Counted from the first letter of the stretch, positions 38,323-46,947 are shown. The stretch: 47,398 bases of DNA from Oryzihumus sp036391795 (GCF_036391795.1 NZ_DASVZH010000186.1:1-47398); one strand, 5' to 3'. Notes: generated by a model not told the origin, from the letters alone. Numbers and translations are program-made.

Positions 38323-39186
38323 ATGGCCTCTGCTGATCGGGTCACGCGCCGCGTGATCGACGCGCACAGCCACATCGGGGAGCTGGCGGCGTGGAAGTTC
38401 TACAACCTGCCCACCCCCGTGAAGCCCACGGTGTACGACTTCGCGGGCCCGGACGACTACCTCAAGAACCACCTGGACCTCCGGGGGCTCGAACGCGGCC
38501 TGGTCCTGCCCAACTACGGCATCCCCGTCCAGGAGCAGCCGTTCTCGCTCAACGGCGTGGTGCTGGAGGCCGTGTCCCGGGACGAGCGGCTCAGCGGAGG
38601 CCTGTGGGTCTCGTTCCTGCCCGGCAACCGGGAGCTGACGATGCGGGCCCTGGAGAGGGCCGGCGAGGCGCGCATCGTGGCGCTGAAGACGACCTTCCTC
38701 CTGGGCGGCAACCCGAACCCGGAGACCTGGGACGCCGGGACGCGCGAGGTCGCGGAGGCCTGCTTCGCGGCAGCGGAGCAGCACGACCTCGTGTTCCACT
38801 TCCACACCAGCGCGGGCGGCGCCTCGGACATCAACAACTTCATCCCGATGATCGAGGAGTTCGGCAAACGGGTGAAGATCCACATCGTGCACTTCGGAGG
38901 CGGGGTCAGCGGTCACATCAAGCTGGTCCCCCAGTTCCTGGACTGGGTGGAGCAGGGCTACAAGGTGTACACCGACACGACCTGGGCGATCGGGTTCGGT
39001 CCCCGCTGGCTGATGACCGAGATCGAGCGGCGCGGTGTCGGGCAGGACCGGGTGCTCTTCGCATCGGACGAGCCGTGGAGCGACTTCTGGGGCGAGTACT
39101 ACAAGATCGCAGGTGCGGACGTGAGCGAGGAGCTCAAGGAGCGCATCCTCCACGAGAACTTCGAGGCGCTGTACGGGACGGCGTAG
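38323..39186 (+). CDS. Amidohydrolase-2 family metal-dependent hydrolase
   Basis: A 287-residue TIM-barrel hydrolase or decarboxylase. Metal-ligand candidates are in VIDAHSHIGEL (first HxH), FHFHTSAGGASD and HIVHFGGG, with Asp in FASDEPWSDFW. It belongs to amidohydrolase-2, which includes decarboxylases and lactonases; the substrate cannot be read from sequence. ATG 38323 follows GGAAGGGG. It lies 110 bases from the NitB-like gene on the same strand and is likely the catabolic end of the same locus, standing where Nit1C would have its nitrilase. That substitution is inferred. Confidence 0.86.
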   Translation: MASADRVTRRVIDAHSHIGELAAWKFYNLPTPVKPTVYDFAGPDDYLKNHLDLRGLERGLVLPNYGIPVQEQPFSLNGVVLEAVSRDERLSGGLWVSFLPGNRELTMRALERAGEARIVALKTTFLLGGNPNPETWDAGTREVAEACFAAAEQHDLVFHFHTSAGGASDINNFIPMIEEFGKRVKIHIVHFGGGVSGHIKLVPQFLDWVEQGYKVYTDTTWAIGFGPRWLMTEIERRGVGQDRVLFASDEPWSDFWGEYYKIAGADVSEELKERILHENFEALYGTA

Positions 39187-39213
39187 GGCATCGCCCCGCC
39201 TCCCGCGGTGTGG

Positions 39214-40449
39214 TCACGTCGTGGCGTGCTGCAGGGTGGCGTAGATGCCGTAGACGGCGAACGCGCAGGCGCCCAGCGCGAGCGCGGTGCTGAGGACCCG
39301 GTTGCCGCCCCGGCGCGCTGCGAAGCGTGGGTAGACCGCGAAGACGACCAGCTGGCTGAGCCACAGGGCCACGAGGGAGGGCTTGAGCAGGGCGTTGTAG
39401 AAGGCCTCGGGGTTGATGAGGCTGATCGGCCCTGCGGCGACCAGCGGCACGGCGAGGGCGGCGGTCACGGTCCCGGTGGGCCGGTTGGTGACCACGTGCA
39501 GCAGCCGGCTCAGGGCCAGGAACTCCACGAGCATCACCCCGGCGATGCTGGCGGCCACGCCGAGGCCCACGGCGACGGCCAGCCCGGGCCCACCGAAGAC
39601 ACGGGCCACCGCCACGCCGGGGATCGGCGCGCGGGTGAAGGCGGGGTTGGCGGCCAGCGGTGCCACGGTCGCGACGACCCCGGCCGCGGCCAGGACGTAG
39701 CCCCAGACCAGCCCCCGCCGCATGGTCCTGGTGGGGGCTGCGAGCTCCCCGCCGAGGAACAGCGGAAGGCTGCCACAGACATACAGGAGGGCAGTCTGCG
39801 CAGTGGCGGTGCGGACGGCACCGACCGGCGCCTGCAGGGTGAACGACCCGGCAGCCGCGCCGTGCCCCAACGTCACGGCGGCCAGGGCCGCGACGAGGGC
39901 CATCTGGACGACCGCCAGGAGGCCGGTGACAGCCAGGGTGGCGGCACGGCCCGCGAGCATGACGGCCGCGAGGACGAGCGGGAGCGCGACCTCGACCAGC
40001 GGGCGGTAGGGCTGGATGCCGGGCAGCACCACGGGCAACGTGTCATAGGCGATCGAGGCGGTCGTGTAGAGCAGGTACAGCACGTAGCTCGCGGTCCACA
40101 GACCGGCCTGGACCAGTGCCACCCGCCGGCCGGCGGCGGCCTCGACGAACGCGTAGAGGCCGCCGGAGCCGGCCACGTGGCGGGAGTAGCGCAGCCACAC
40201 CAGCAGCGGGACGGCGAAGACGACGGCAGCGCTGACGGTCACCAGTCCCGCCGAGGCGCCGGCGTCGGCCACGATCGTGGGTGCGTACAGGGCCGCCAGG
40301 GCCAGCGGGCCGCCGAACGAGACCAGGACGACGCCCAGGAAGGCCGGGGACCTGATCGGCTCGGCGGGTTGGGCTCGCCGCTGGTAGCCGGGGGGTCTGG
40401 CCCCCGGGACGCCCGGAGCCGTGCGGTCGACCGGGGCCGTCGAGGTCAT
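39214..40449 (-). CDS. APC-superfamily amino acid/amine permease-like protein
   Basis: A 411-residue transporter with about twelve helices. The first, AFLGVVLVSFGGPLALAALYAPTIVADAG, carries the broken-helix GG region of APC carriers; helix three begins GSGGLYAFVEAAAGRRVALVQAGLW. The ATG at 40449 overlaps the stop of the preceding lipoprotein gene (ATGA), so the two are translated together. The substrate is not clear; amino acids, amines or small acids are all possible. It converges on the amidohydrolase of the CoM/Nit locus 27 bases away but is not co-transcribed with it. Confidence 0.8.
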   Translation of the reverse strand: MTSTAPVDRTAPGVPGARPPGYQRRAQPAEPIRSPAFLGVVLVSFGGPLALAALYAPTIVADAGASAGLVTVSAAVVFAVPLLVWLRYSRHVAGSGGLYAFVEAAAGRRVALVQAGLWTASYVLYLLYTTASIAYDTLPVVLPGIQPYRPLVEVALPLVLAAVMLAGRAATLAVTGLLAVVQMALVAALAAVTLGHGAAAGSFTLQAPVGAVRTATAQTALLYVCGSLPLFLGGELAAPTRTMRRGLVWGYVLAAAGVVATVAPLAANPAFTRAPIPGVAVARVFGGPGLAVAVGLGVAASIAGVMLVEFLALSRLLHVVTNRPTGTVTAALAVPLVAAGPISLINPEAFYNALLKPSLVALWLSQLVVFAVYPRFAARRGGNRVLSTALALGACAFAVYGIYATLQHATT

Positions 40450-41024
40450 GCCCAGCCGCCACCGGACTTCTTCGTCGAGGACGGGGACGAGCCGCCGGCC
40501 CCGGCCATCATGGTGATCGACGCACCAGCCGGTGACACCACCCACCACTTGGCGCCGAACCCGTTGGTGCCCTGCCCCTTCAGGTCACCCGCGGCGGCGT
40601 CGCCGGCGAAGTAGTACAACGGGTGGCCGCTGTAGGTCACCTGCTTCGAGCCGTCCGCCCGCGTGATCGTGGAGAGCATGGCGGTCTTCGCCGTGCCGGC
40701 GGCGGTCGGGGACCCCGTGGTCGTCAGCGGCGGCCAGTACTTCGCGCACGCAGCGGAGCAGGCGGACTTGCCCCCGCTGTCGGCGACGAACAGGTAGAGC
40801 GTGCGCCCCGAGCTGTCGGTCAGGTAGGTGCCGACCGGCCCGCTGTGGGTCTCGACCGTCACCTTGGCGGCCGCCGCGCTGCTCGGGCTGCCGGCAGCCT
40901 GTGAGCTCGAGCCACCGCTGGAGCTGGACGAGGACGTGCCGCAGGCGGCGAGCAGCAGCGCCGGCACCGCGACCGCGACGCCCAGCCGTGCGGCGTTCCG
41001 CGTCATGGCAGGAAGGGTCGTCAT
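40446..41024 (-). CDS. COG4315 secreted lipoprotein with two Lipoprotein_15-type repeats
   Basis: A 192-residue lipoprotein. A signal peptide ends in LLLAAC (lipobox), then a Ser/Gly linker, then repeats of the GTYLTDSSGRTLYLFVADSGGKSACSAACAKYWPPL and ADGSKQVTYSGHPLYYFAGDAAAGDLKGQGTNGFGAKWWVVSPAG type. These define the COG4315 predicted lipoprotein family of unknown function. Two cysteines in CSAACAKYWP are part of the family motif. ATG 41024 has AAGGAG upstream. Its stop overlaps the start of a permease gene. Confidence 0.88.
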   Translation of the reverse strand: MTTLPAMTRNAARLGVAVAVPALLLAACGTSSSSSSGGSSSQAAGSPSSAAAAKVTVETHSGPVGTYLTDSSGRTLYLFVADSGGKSACSAACAKYWPPLTTTGSPTAAGTAKTAMLSTITRADGSKQVTYSGHPLYYFAGDAAAGDLKGQGTNGFGAKWWVVSPAGASITMMAGAGGSSPSSTKKSGGGWA

Positions 41025-41144
41025 GGATGCTCATCTCCTTCGTGGACCGGTTCCCGGGGTGGGCACCGGCTCCGAGCTGTGGGTTCAGTCCACACACGAC
41101 AGCCGACGCTCCCCCGGTTCACTCCCGGCGACGAAGGGTTGCGC

Positions 41145-41942
41145 TCAGGCCTGTCCCTCCTGCCACGAGCGCAGCGCTGCGGCTGACTGCTCGTCAGTGG
41201 GGTAGAACGTCTCGATCGCCAGCTCGGAGACCGTCACGTCCAGCGGTGTGCCGAAGACCGTGGTGGTGCTGAACATCGAGATCTCCTGCCCGCGCACGCG
41301 ACACCGCATCGGGACCACCAGGGCATCGCGGTACTGGTGGCCGTCGTCATCTCCGGGCAGCTCCCGCAGCTCGTCCAGCAGCGTGGAGAGGACGGCGTCG
41401 CCGGTCGAGTGCGCCTGCCGTTCGAGCCGGCCGAGCAGGTGCGCACGCCACGCGGCGAGGTTGACGATCCGGGGCGCGAGCCCGTCGGGGTGGAGGCTGA
41501 GCCGCAGGACGTTCGCCGGCGGCTCCAGCAGGTGCGCCGCCGCGTCCTCCATGAGGATGCCCGCCGCGCGGTTGGCCGCGACCAGCTCCCAGTGACGGTC
41601 GACGACGACGGCGGGGTACGGGTCGTGCGCGTCGAGGATCCGGTTGACCGCGTCGCTGATCGCCGACATCGGGGCGTCGCTCAGCCGGTGCTCGGGGTAC
41701 GCCGGCGCGAAGCCCCCGGCGAGGAGCAGCTCGTTGCGTTGGCGCAGCGGGACGTCCAGGCTCTCCGACAGGTGCAGGATCATCTCGCGGGTCGGCTTGG
41801 CGCGGCCGGTCTCCACGAAGCTGAGGTGCCGTGTGGACACCCGTGAGCTGCTGGCCAGGTCGAGCTGGGTCAGGTGCCGGCGTTGTCGCCAGGCCCGGAT
41901 GAGGTGCCCGACGGTCGGGTGCGGCGCGGTGGCGATCGTCAT
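41145..41942 (-). CDS. XRE-family transcriptional regulator with MmyB-like ligand-binding domain
   Basis: A 265-residue regulator. Residues about 10-75 are a helix-turn-helix (GHLIRAWRQRRHLTQLDLASSSRVSTRHLSFVETGRAKPTREMILHLSESLDVPL). The rest is a MmyB-like PAS-type ligand-binding domain (DPYPAVVVDRHWELVAANRAAGILM, ANVLRLSLHPDGLAPRIVNLAAWRAHLLGRLERQ). Such regulators bind long-chain acyl or other hydrophobic ligands. It is divergent from the SnoaL-like gene, which is its likely target along with itself. ATG 41942 is the first start that keeps the whole domain. Confidence 0.9.
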   Translation of the reverse strand: MTIATAPHPTVGHLIRAWRQRRHLTQLDLASSSRVSTRHLSFVETGRAKPTREMILHLSESLDVPLRQRNELLLAGGFAPAYPEHRLSDAPMSAISDAVNRILDAHDPYPAVVVDRHWELVAANRAAGILMEDAAAHLLEPPANVLRLSLHPDGLAPRIVNLAAWRAHLLGRLERQAHSTGDAVLSTLLDELRELPGDDDGHQYRDALVVPMRCRVRGQEISMFSTTTVFGTPLDVTVSELAIETFYPTDEQSAAALRSWQEGQA

Positions 41943-42073
41943 GGCGGCATTCCATCGTCTTGACCCGCGGCCGTGCCATGACCTTTGAGGTAATCGACTG
42001 GCTACGGGCCTGCCCCGAGGATCGTCCCCGTGACCCGACGCAGCCCGCGCTGGACCGGACCGAGGACGAGACG

Positions 42074-42442
42074 ATGACCGACTTCACCCAGCTGGCCCAG
42101 CACTACGTCGAGGCGTGGAACGAGACGGACGCCACCGCTCGCCGGGAGGCGGTCCAGCGCCTGTGGGCCCCGACGGGGCGCTACGTCGACCCGGTCGTCG
42201 ACGTCCAGGGGCACGAGCAGATCGCCGCGGCCATCGGCGCGGTCCAGGAGCAGTTCCCGGGGATGGTCTTCGAGCTGCTCGGCGAGGTCGACTCCCACCA
42301 CGCCCAGGCCCGTTTCCAGTGGGGGCTCGGCCCGGCGGGCCGGGAGCCGCTCGTCGTGGGGTTCGACGTGGTGGAGGTCGGGCAGGACGGCCGGGTCGCG
42401 AGCGTGCTCGGCTTCCTCGACCGCGTCCCGGCGCAGGTGTGA
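42074..42442 (+). CDS. SnoaL-like polyketide cyclase-family protein
   Basis: A 122-residue NTF2-fold protein. QHYVEAWNETDATARREAVQRLWAPTGRYVDPVVDVQGHEQIAAAI is the classic SnoaL-like N-terminus, with the conserved pocket around the middle (FELLGEVDSHHAQARFQWGLG). Function in the family ranges from isomerase to binding protein. It lies divergent to the MmyB-type regulator and overlaps the DUF1330-like gene by 4 bases (GTGA), so a two-gene regulated operon is likely. Confidence 0.86.
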   Translation: MTDFTQLAQHYVEAWNETDATARREAVQRLWAPTGRYVDPVVDVQGHEQIAAAIGAVQEQFPGMVFELLGEVDSHHAQARFQWGLGPAGREPLVVGFDVVEVGQDGRVASVLGFLDRVPAQV

Positions 42443-42786
42443 CCACGGTGCCCACGCCCAGCTATGCCGTCGGGATCCTCACCCGGGTCGACCTGAACGA
42501 CGAGGTCGTGGAGTACCTGCGTCGCATCGACGAGACCCTCGCCCCGTTCGGCGGCCGGTTCCTGGTCCACGGGGCCCGGGCGCAGGAGAAGGAGGGCGCC
42601 TGGCCCGGCGCCCTGATCGTCATCGAGTTCCCCGGGGCCGAGGGCGCGGCCGCCTGGTATGCCTCGGACGCCTACCAGGCGATCATCCCGCTGCGGGCGG
42701 ACAACGCGGACGGGTGGATCGCGCTCTTCGACGGGCTCGTCCAGCCCCACCGCGGCGTCGACGTCCTGCAGGGAGCCCACGCCTGA
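42439..42786 (+). CDS. DUF1330-like dimeric alpha-beta barrel protein
   Basis: A 115-residue protein with the ferredoxin-like dimeric barrel pattern of DUF1330: SYAVGILTRVDLNDEVVEYLRRIDETLAPFGGRFLVHG, then PGALIVIEFPGAEGAAAWYASDAYQAIIPLRADN. Family function is unknown. The GTG at 42439 is coupled to the SnoaL-like gene. A strong hairpin follows. Confidence 0.85.
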   Translation: MTTVPTPSYAVGILTRVDLNDEVVEYLRRIDETLAPFGGRFLVHGARAQEKEGAWPGALIVIEFPGAEGAAAWYASDAYQAIIPLRADNADGWIALFDGLVQPHRGVDVLQGAHA

Positions 42787-42803
42787 CGCCGCGGCGTGCT
42801 GTG

Positions 42804-42836
42804 CGAGGAAGGCCCCACCGTGTGGGGCCTTCCTCG
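42804..42836. terminator. Bidirectional terminator between convergent operons
   Basis: A 15-base-pair perfect stem (42804-42818 with 42822-42836) and a 3-base loop sit between the DUF1330 stop (42786) and the manD stop (42854). The A/T content at the stem base (GGAAGG/CCTTCC) is symmetric, so it can act for both directions. Confidence 0.85.
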
Positions 42837-42853
42837 TGCGCGGATCGCGCGTC

Positions 42854-44074
42854 TCACCAGTCGTGCACGGTGCCGTCGGTGAGCCGGTTCACCGGGAGGT
42901 AGGCGGGGCTGTAGGGGAAGGCTCGTGAGGCCTGCTCGTCGACCTCGACCCCGAGGCCCGGCGTACTCCCGGGGTGGAGCAGCCCGTCAACGAACGTGTA
43001 GCTCGTCCGGAACACCTCCAGGGTGGCCGGGGAGTGGCGCATGTACTCCTGGATGCCGAAGTTGTGCAGCGCGATGTCGAGGTGCAGCGCGGCAGCCATG
43101 CCGACCGGGGAGATGTCGGTCGGCCCGTGGAAGCCGGACCTGATCTGGTAGACCGCCGCGAAGTCCATGATTTTCCGCAGCGCCGTGATCCCGCCGGTGT
43201 GCGTCACGGCGGACCTGACGTAGTCGATCAGCTGCTCGGTGATCAGCGTCTGGTAGTCGAAGACGCTGTTGAACACCTCGCCGACAGCCAGCGGGGTGGT
43301 CGTCTGCGAGCGCACCCGGCGCAGCGCCTCCGGGTTCTCGGCAGGGGTGCAGTCCTCCAGCCAGAAGAGGTCGTAGGGCTCCAGCGCCCGGCCCAGCGCG
43401 GCCGCCTGGTTGGGTGTCATGCGGTGGTGCCCGTCGTGCAGGAGGGGCAGCTCGGGGCCGAACTCGTGGCGCACCGCCTCGAAGACGGTCGGCACGTGCC
43501 GCAGGTAGGCCCGCGTGTCCCAGACCTCCTCCAGCGCCACGGCCGACCGGCGGGCCGGTTCGTAGTCGTAGCGGTCCCCGTCGCCGCCGGCCACGCCGTA
43601 GATCTGGCCCAGTCCGGGAACTCCCGTCTGGATGCGCACCGCGCGGTAGCCGAGGTCGAGGTGCTCCCGGATCGAGTCGAACAGCTGGGGCAGGTCGTTG
43701 CCCGAGGCGTGTCCGTACGCCAGGGCCCCGCGGCGTGACTCCCCGCCGAGCAGCTCGTACAGGGGCATGCCGGCGGCCTTGGCCTTGAGGTCCCACAGAG
43801 CCACGTCGACGGCCGCGATCGCCGCCATCGTGACCGGGCCGCGTCGCCAGTACGCGCCGCGATAGAGGTACTGCCACGTGTCCTCGATGGCGTGGGCGTT
43901 GCGGCCGGTCAGCAGCGGGAGGACGTGCTCCTCGAGGTACGCCACGACCGCCAGCTCGCGGCCGTTGAGCGTCCCGTCGCCGTAGCCGACCAGGCCGTCC
44001 TCGGTGACCAGCTTCAGGGTGACGAAGTTGCGGCCGGGGCTGGTGACCAGCACCTCGGCGTGGGCGATCTTCAT
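42854..44074 (-). CDS. manD: D-mannonate dehydratase (ManD, enolase superfamily)
   Basis: A 406-residue enolase-superfamily enzyme that converts D-mannonate to 2-keto-3-deoxygluconate. The N-terminal capping domain matches ManD almost word for word (VTSPGRNFVTLKLVTEDGLVGYGDGTLNGRELAVVAYLEEHVLPLLTGRNAHAIEDTWQYLYRGAYWRRGPVTM). The barrel has the family's RIQTGVPGLGQIYG, LLHDGHHRMTPNQA, WLEDCTPAENPEALRR, VGEVFNSVFDY and the C-terminal HNFGIQEYM. It is last in the uxaC-uxuB-manD operon and replaces the UxuA-type dehydratase. ATG 44074 follows GAGGAGAGG. Some ManD-family members have low activity, but the context supports the named function. Confidence 0.93.
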   Translation of the reverse strand: MKIAHAEVLVTSPGRNFVTLKLVTEDGLVGYGDGTLNGRELAVVAYLEEHVLPLLTGRNAHAIEDTWQYLYRGAYWRRGPVTMAAIAAVDVALWDLKAKAAGMPLYELLGGESRRGALAYGHASGNDLPQLFDSIREHLDLGYRAVRIQTGVPGLGQIYGVAGGDGDRYDYEPARRSAVALEEVWDTRAYLRHVPTVFEAVRHEFGPELPLLHDGHHRMTPNQAAALGRALEPYDLFWLEDCTPAENPEALRRVRSQTTTPLAVGEVFNSVFDYQTLITEQLIDYVRSAVTHTGGITALRKIMDFAAVYQIRSGFHGPTDISPVGMAAALHLDIALHNFGIQEYMRHSPATLEVFRTSYTFVDGLLHPGSTPGLGVEVDEQASRAFPYSPAYLPVNRLTDGTVHDW

Positions 44075-44104
44075 GGCGGCCTCTCCTCGGGGCTCGGAAA
44101 TGGT

Positions 44105-45499
44105 TCAGGGGGTCAGCCCGGCGGCGGCGTCGAGCGTCGCCCGCACGAGCGTGTCGTCGGCCGCGAGGTCGGGCCCCCAGCGGGCGAGCACCCCTCGCAC
44201 GGTTGCCTCGAGCGGTCCGCTCACGAGGCGCGCCAGCTCCTCGGCGTGCACGTCGACCACCGGGGGTCCGGCACCTCGCAGGTGCAGCACCCAGGCCGCC
44301 AACAGCGGGGCGACCGCCCCGGGGCCCCGGGCCGCCTCGCGTTCGGCCCGCAGGACCGGCAGGACCCGCAACGGCAGCTTCACGGACCCGTCCACGGCGA
44401 TCTGGGCCAGCTCGTGCCGGATCCGCGGGTTGGCGAAACGGCCGCGCAGCGCACTCCGGTATGCCGCGACCTCCTCCCGCCCGAAGGCCAGGTGGGGCTC
44501 CACCTGGTCCCACCACTGCTCGACCTCACGCAGGCAGCGGGGGTCGGCGACCGCCTCGGCGACCGTCCGGTGTCCGCGGACGCCGCCCGCGTAGGCCAGC
44601 ATCGAGTGCGCACCGTTGAGCAGCCACAGCTTGCGCTGCTCGAACGGCCTCAGATCGGCCACGAACCTGGCACCAGAGGTCTCCCACCTGGGCCGGTCCG
44701 ACGCGAAGTCGCCGTGCAGGACCCACTCGCTGAACGGCTCGGTCACCACCGGCGCGTCGTCACGCCACCCGATGGTGGCGGCGACCGACTCGCGGTCTCC
44801 CTCGGTGGCCCGCGGGGTGATCCGGTCGACCATGGTGCTGACGAACTCGACCCGGTCCACGACGGCGGGCAGGGCGGGTGAGACCTCGGCCGCGAGGTCG
44901 CGCACGACCCGCGCGATGACCGCGCCGTTGTCCGGGAGGTTGTCGCAGGACATGACCGCGACGGGAGGCAGCCCGGCCTCGTGGCGGGCCAGCACACCGG
45001 CCAGCACCCGCGCCGGGATCGTGGTGACCGGGGCCGTCGGGTCAGTGCGCAGCGCCCGGACGTCGGCGCGCACGTCCTCTCGCGCGAGGGCGAGCCCTCC
45101 CCCGGCACCCAGGCAGTACCCGGCCTCGGTGACGGTGAGGCTGACCACCGCGACGGCGGGGTCCCGCAGGTAGCCCAGGAAGGCCTCGTGGTCGGTGCTC
45201 GCATGGACGGCCGCGAGGGATCTCACGATCTCGGCGGTGTCGCCGTCGGCCCCGCGTGTGAGGAGCGTGTAGAGGCCGTCCTGGGCTGCGAGCACGCGGG
45301 CGGCGGCATCACTGCGACCGGTGAACGCCGCGATCCCCCACTGCCCGGCGTCGGAGGCTCCTTGCGTGTACCAGGCCAGGTGGGCCCGGAAGAACGCGCC
45401 GAGGCCGAGGTGGACGATGCGCACCGGGGGCGCGGGCTCGGTCCGGCTGAGCCGGCGCGAGGGCGTCACCTGGCCGGACGGCACACGGGTGGGGCTCAC
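44105..45499 (-). CDS. uxuB: Fructuronate reductase / mannitol dehydrogenase family
   Basis: A 464-residue polyol dehydrogenase. The NAD-binding start IVHLGLGAFFRAHLAWYTQ, the CDNLPDNG motif, VDRITPR and the catalytic-region KLWLLNGAHSMLAYAG are all typical. It reduces D-fructuronate to D-mannonate between UxaC and ManD. The GTG at 45499 overlaps the uxaC stop (GTGA). It could also act on mannitol or tagaturonate, but the neighbouring enzymes fix the glucuronate branch as most probable. Confidence 0.92.
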   Translation of the reverse strand: MSPTRVPSGQVTPSRRLSRTEPAPPVRIVHLGLGAFFRAHLAWYTQGASDAGQWGIAAFTGRSDAAARVLAAQDGLYTLLTRGADGDTAEIVRSLAAVHASTDHEAFLGYLRDPAVAVVSLTVTEAGYCLGAGGGLALAREDVRADVRALRTDPTAPVTTIPARVLAGVLARHEAGLPPVAVMSCDNLPDNGAVIARVVRDLAAEVSPALPAVVDRVEFVSTMVDRITPRATEGDRESVAATIGWRDDAPVVTEPFSEWVLHGDFASDRPRWETSGARFVADLRPFEQRKLWLLNGAHSMLAYAGGVRGHRTVAEAVADPRCLREVEQWWDQVEPHLAFGREEVAAYRSALRGRFANPRIRHELAQIAVDGSVKLPLRVLPVLRAEREAARGPGAVAPLLAAWVLHLRGAGPPVVDVHAEELARLVSGPLEATVRGVLARWGPDLAADDTLVRATLDAAAGLTP

Positions 45500-46917
45500 A
45501 GCCGGAAGGCCCGGCGCGGGTTGACGCTGACCAGCTCCGTGATCGTCTCGAGCGCCTCGTCCTCGGCCAGGCGGTGGTCCGCCACGAGCCGCGCGAGCCA
45601 GCCGCTGTCGAGACGCCGGGACATGTCGTGCCGGACCGGGATGGAGCAGAACGCCCGTGTGTCGTCGATGAAACCGGACGTCCGGGTGAACCCGGCGGTC
45701 TCGGTGACGGCCGAGCGGAAGCGGTGGATCGCCTCCGGGGCGTCCAGGAACCACCACGGCGCGCCGACGAAGACCGAGGGGTAGAAGCCGGCCAGCGGCG
45801 CCAGCTCGCGGGAGTAGACGGACTCGTCGGTGGTGAACAGCACCAGCTGCAGGTTCGGGTGCGTGCCGTAGCGCTCCAGCAGGGGCTGCAGGGCGCGGGT
45901 GAACTCGGCCCGGACCGGGATGTCGTGGCCGGTGTCGCTGCCGAACCGTGCCGAGGTCGGGGCATGGTGGTTGCGCCGGACCGCCGGGTGCAGCGTCATC
46001 ACCAGCCCGTCCTCGACCGACATGCGGGCCATCTCCATGGTCATGTGCCGGCGGAAGGCGGTCGCCTCGGCCGGCGTGGCGGTGCCTGCCAGGGCTGCTG
46101 CGTACAGGCGCGCCGCCTCTCGTGTCCCGAGGGACTCGGCACGCACGTCCAGGTGGCTGTGGTCGGACGAGGTGGCGCCGTGCTCGATGAAGTGGGCCCG
46201 TCGGGCCTCGAGCGCGGCGAGGTACCCGGCGTAGTCACCGGTGTCGATCCCGGCCGCCTCACCAAGCTCCGTGACCGCCTGACCCCACCCCGGCCGGGCC
46301 GGCTCCAGGTGTCGGTCCGGCCGGAACGTCGGGATGACGCGTCCGCCCCACTGCGGGTCGGCCTCCAGCGTCGCGTGCGCGCCGAGGTCCGCACACGGGT
46401 CGTCGGTCGTCGCGAGCACCTCGATCCCGAACTGCCCGAACAGCGCCCGGGGACGGAACGTGTCCTCGGCCAGGCGGGCAGCGACGATGTCGTAGATGTC
46501 GTCGGCCGTCTCCGCAGACGGTCGCGTGGTGACGCCGAAGATCTCGTGCAGCTGGCACTCCAGCCAGTAGCGCGCCGCGGTCCCCCGGAAGGCGGCCCAG
46601 TGGGTGCACAGGTGACGCCAGGCCCGGCGTGCCTGCTGCTCGTCGAGCCGGCCGGCCCCGACGCCGAGCTCGGACAGCGGCACGCCCTGCGCGTGCAGGA
46701 GCCGGGTGACGTAGTGGTCGGGGCTGACCAGGAGCGAGGCAGGGTCATCGAAGGGCAGGTCGTCCGCGAGGACGGCGGCGTCGACGTGCCCGTGCGGCGA
46801 GATGATCGGCAGGTGACGCACCGCGTCATACAACCGGCGCGCGATGTCACGCAGGTGGGGCTCGGGTGGCAGGAGGCGGTCCGGGTGCACGTGCAGGGTG
46901 GGTGGGGCCGTCGGCAT
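45496..46917 (-). CDS. uxaC: Glucuronate (uronate) isomerase
   Basis: A 473-residue UxaC-family isomerase, converting D-glucuronate to D-fructuronate. Characteristic blocks are LPIISPHGHVDAAVLADDLPFDDPASLLVSPDHYVTRLLHAQG near the N-terminus, VLATTDDPCADL, IPTFRPDRH and GWLARLVADHRLAEDEA near the end. His and Asp in the HGH and TTDDP motifs form the metal site. ATG 46917 is the first start giving the family N-terminus. It is first in the hexuronate operon, 30 bases downstream of a palindromic operator. Confidence 0.95.
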   Translation of the reverse strand: MPTAPPTLHVHPDRLLPPEPHLRDIARRLYDAVRHLPIISPHGHVDAAVLADDLPFDDPASLLVSPDHYVTRLLHAQGVPLSELGVGAGRLDEQQARRAWRHLCTHWAAFRGTAARYWLECQLHEIFGVTTRPSAETADDIYDIVAARLAEDTFRPRALFGQFGIEVLATTDDPCADLGAHATLEADPQWGGRVIPTFRPDRHLEPARPGWGQAVTELGEAAGIDTGDYAGYLAALEARRAHFIEHGATSSDHSHLDVRAESLGTREAARLYAAALAGTATPAEATAFRRHMTMEMARMSVEDGLVMTLHPAVRRNHHAPTSARFGSDTGHDIPVRAEFTRALQPLLERYGTHPNLQLVLFTTDESVYSRELAPLAGFYPSVFVGAPWWFLDAPEAIHRFRSAVTETAGFTRTSGFIDDTRAFCSIPVRHDMSRRLDSGWLARLVADHRLAEDEALETITELVSVNPRRAFRL

Positions 46918-46947
46918 GGGGCCCAGCGTCGTGTGGTGGGGCAGGGC

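Noticed and set aside
21197..39186. A nitrilase (NitC) within the Nit-like locus
   Set aside because: I looked for a CN-hydrolase Glu-Lys-Cys pattern in every protein of this stretch and found none; the amidohydrolase is a different fold.
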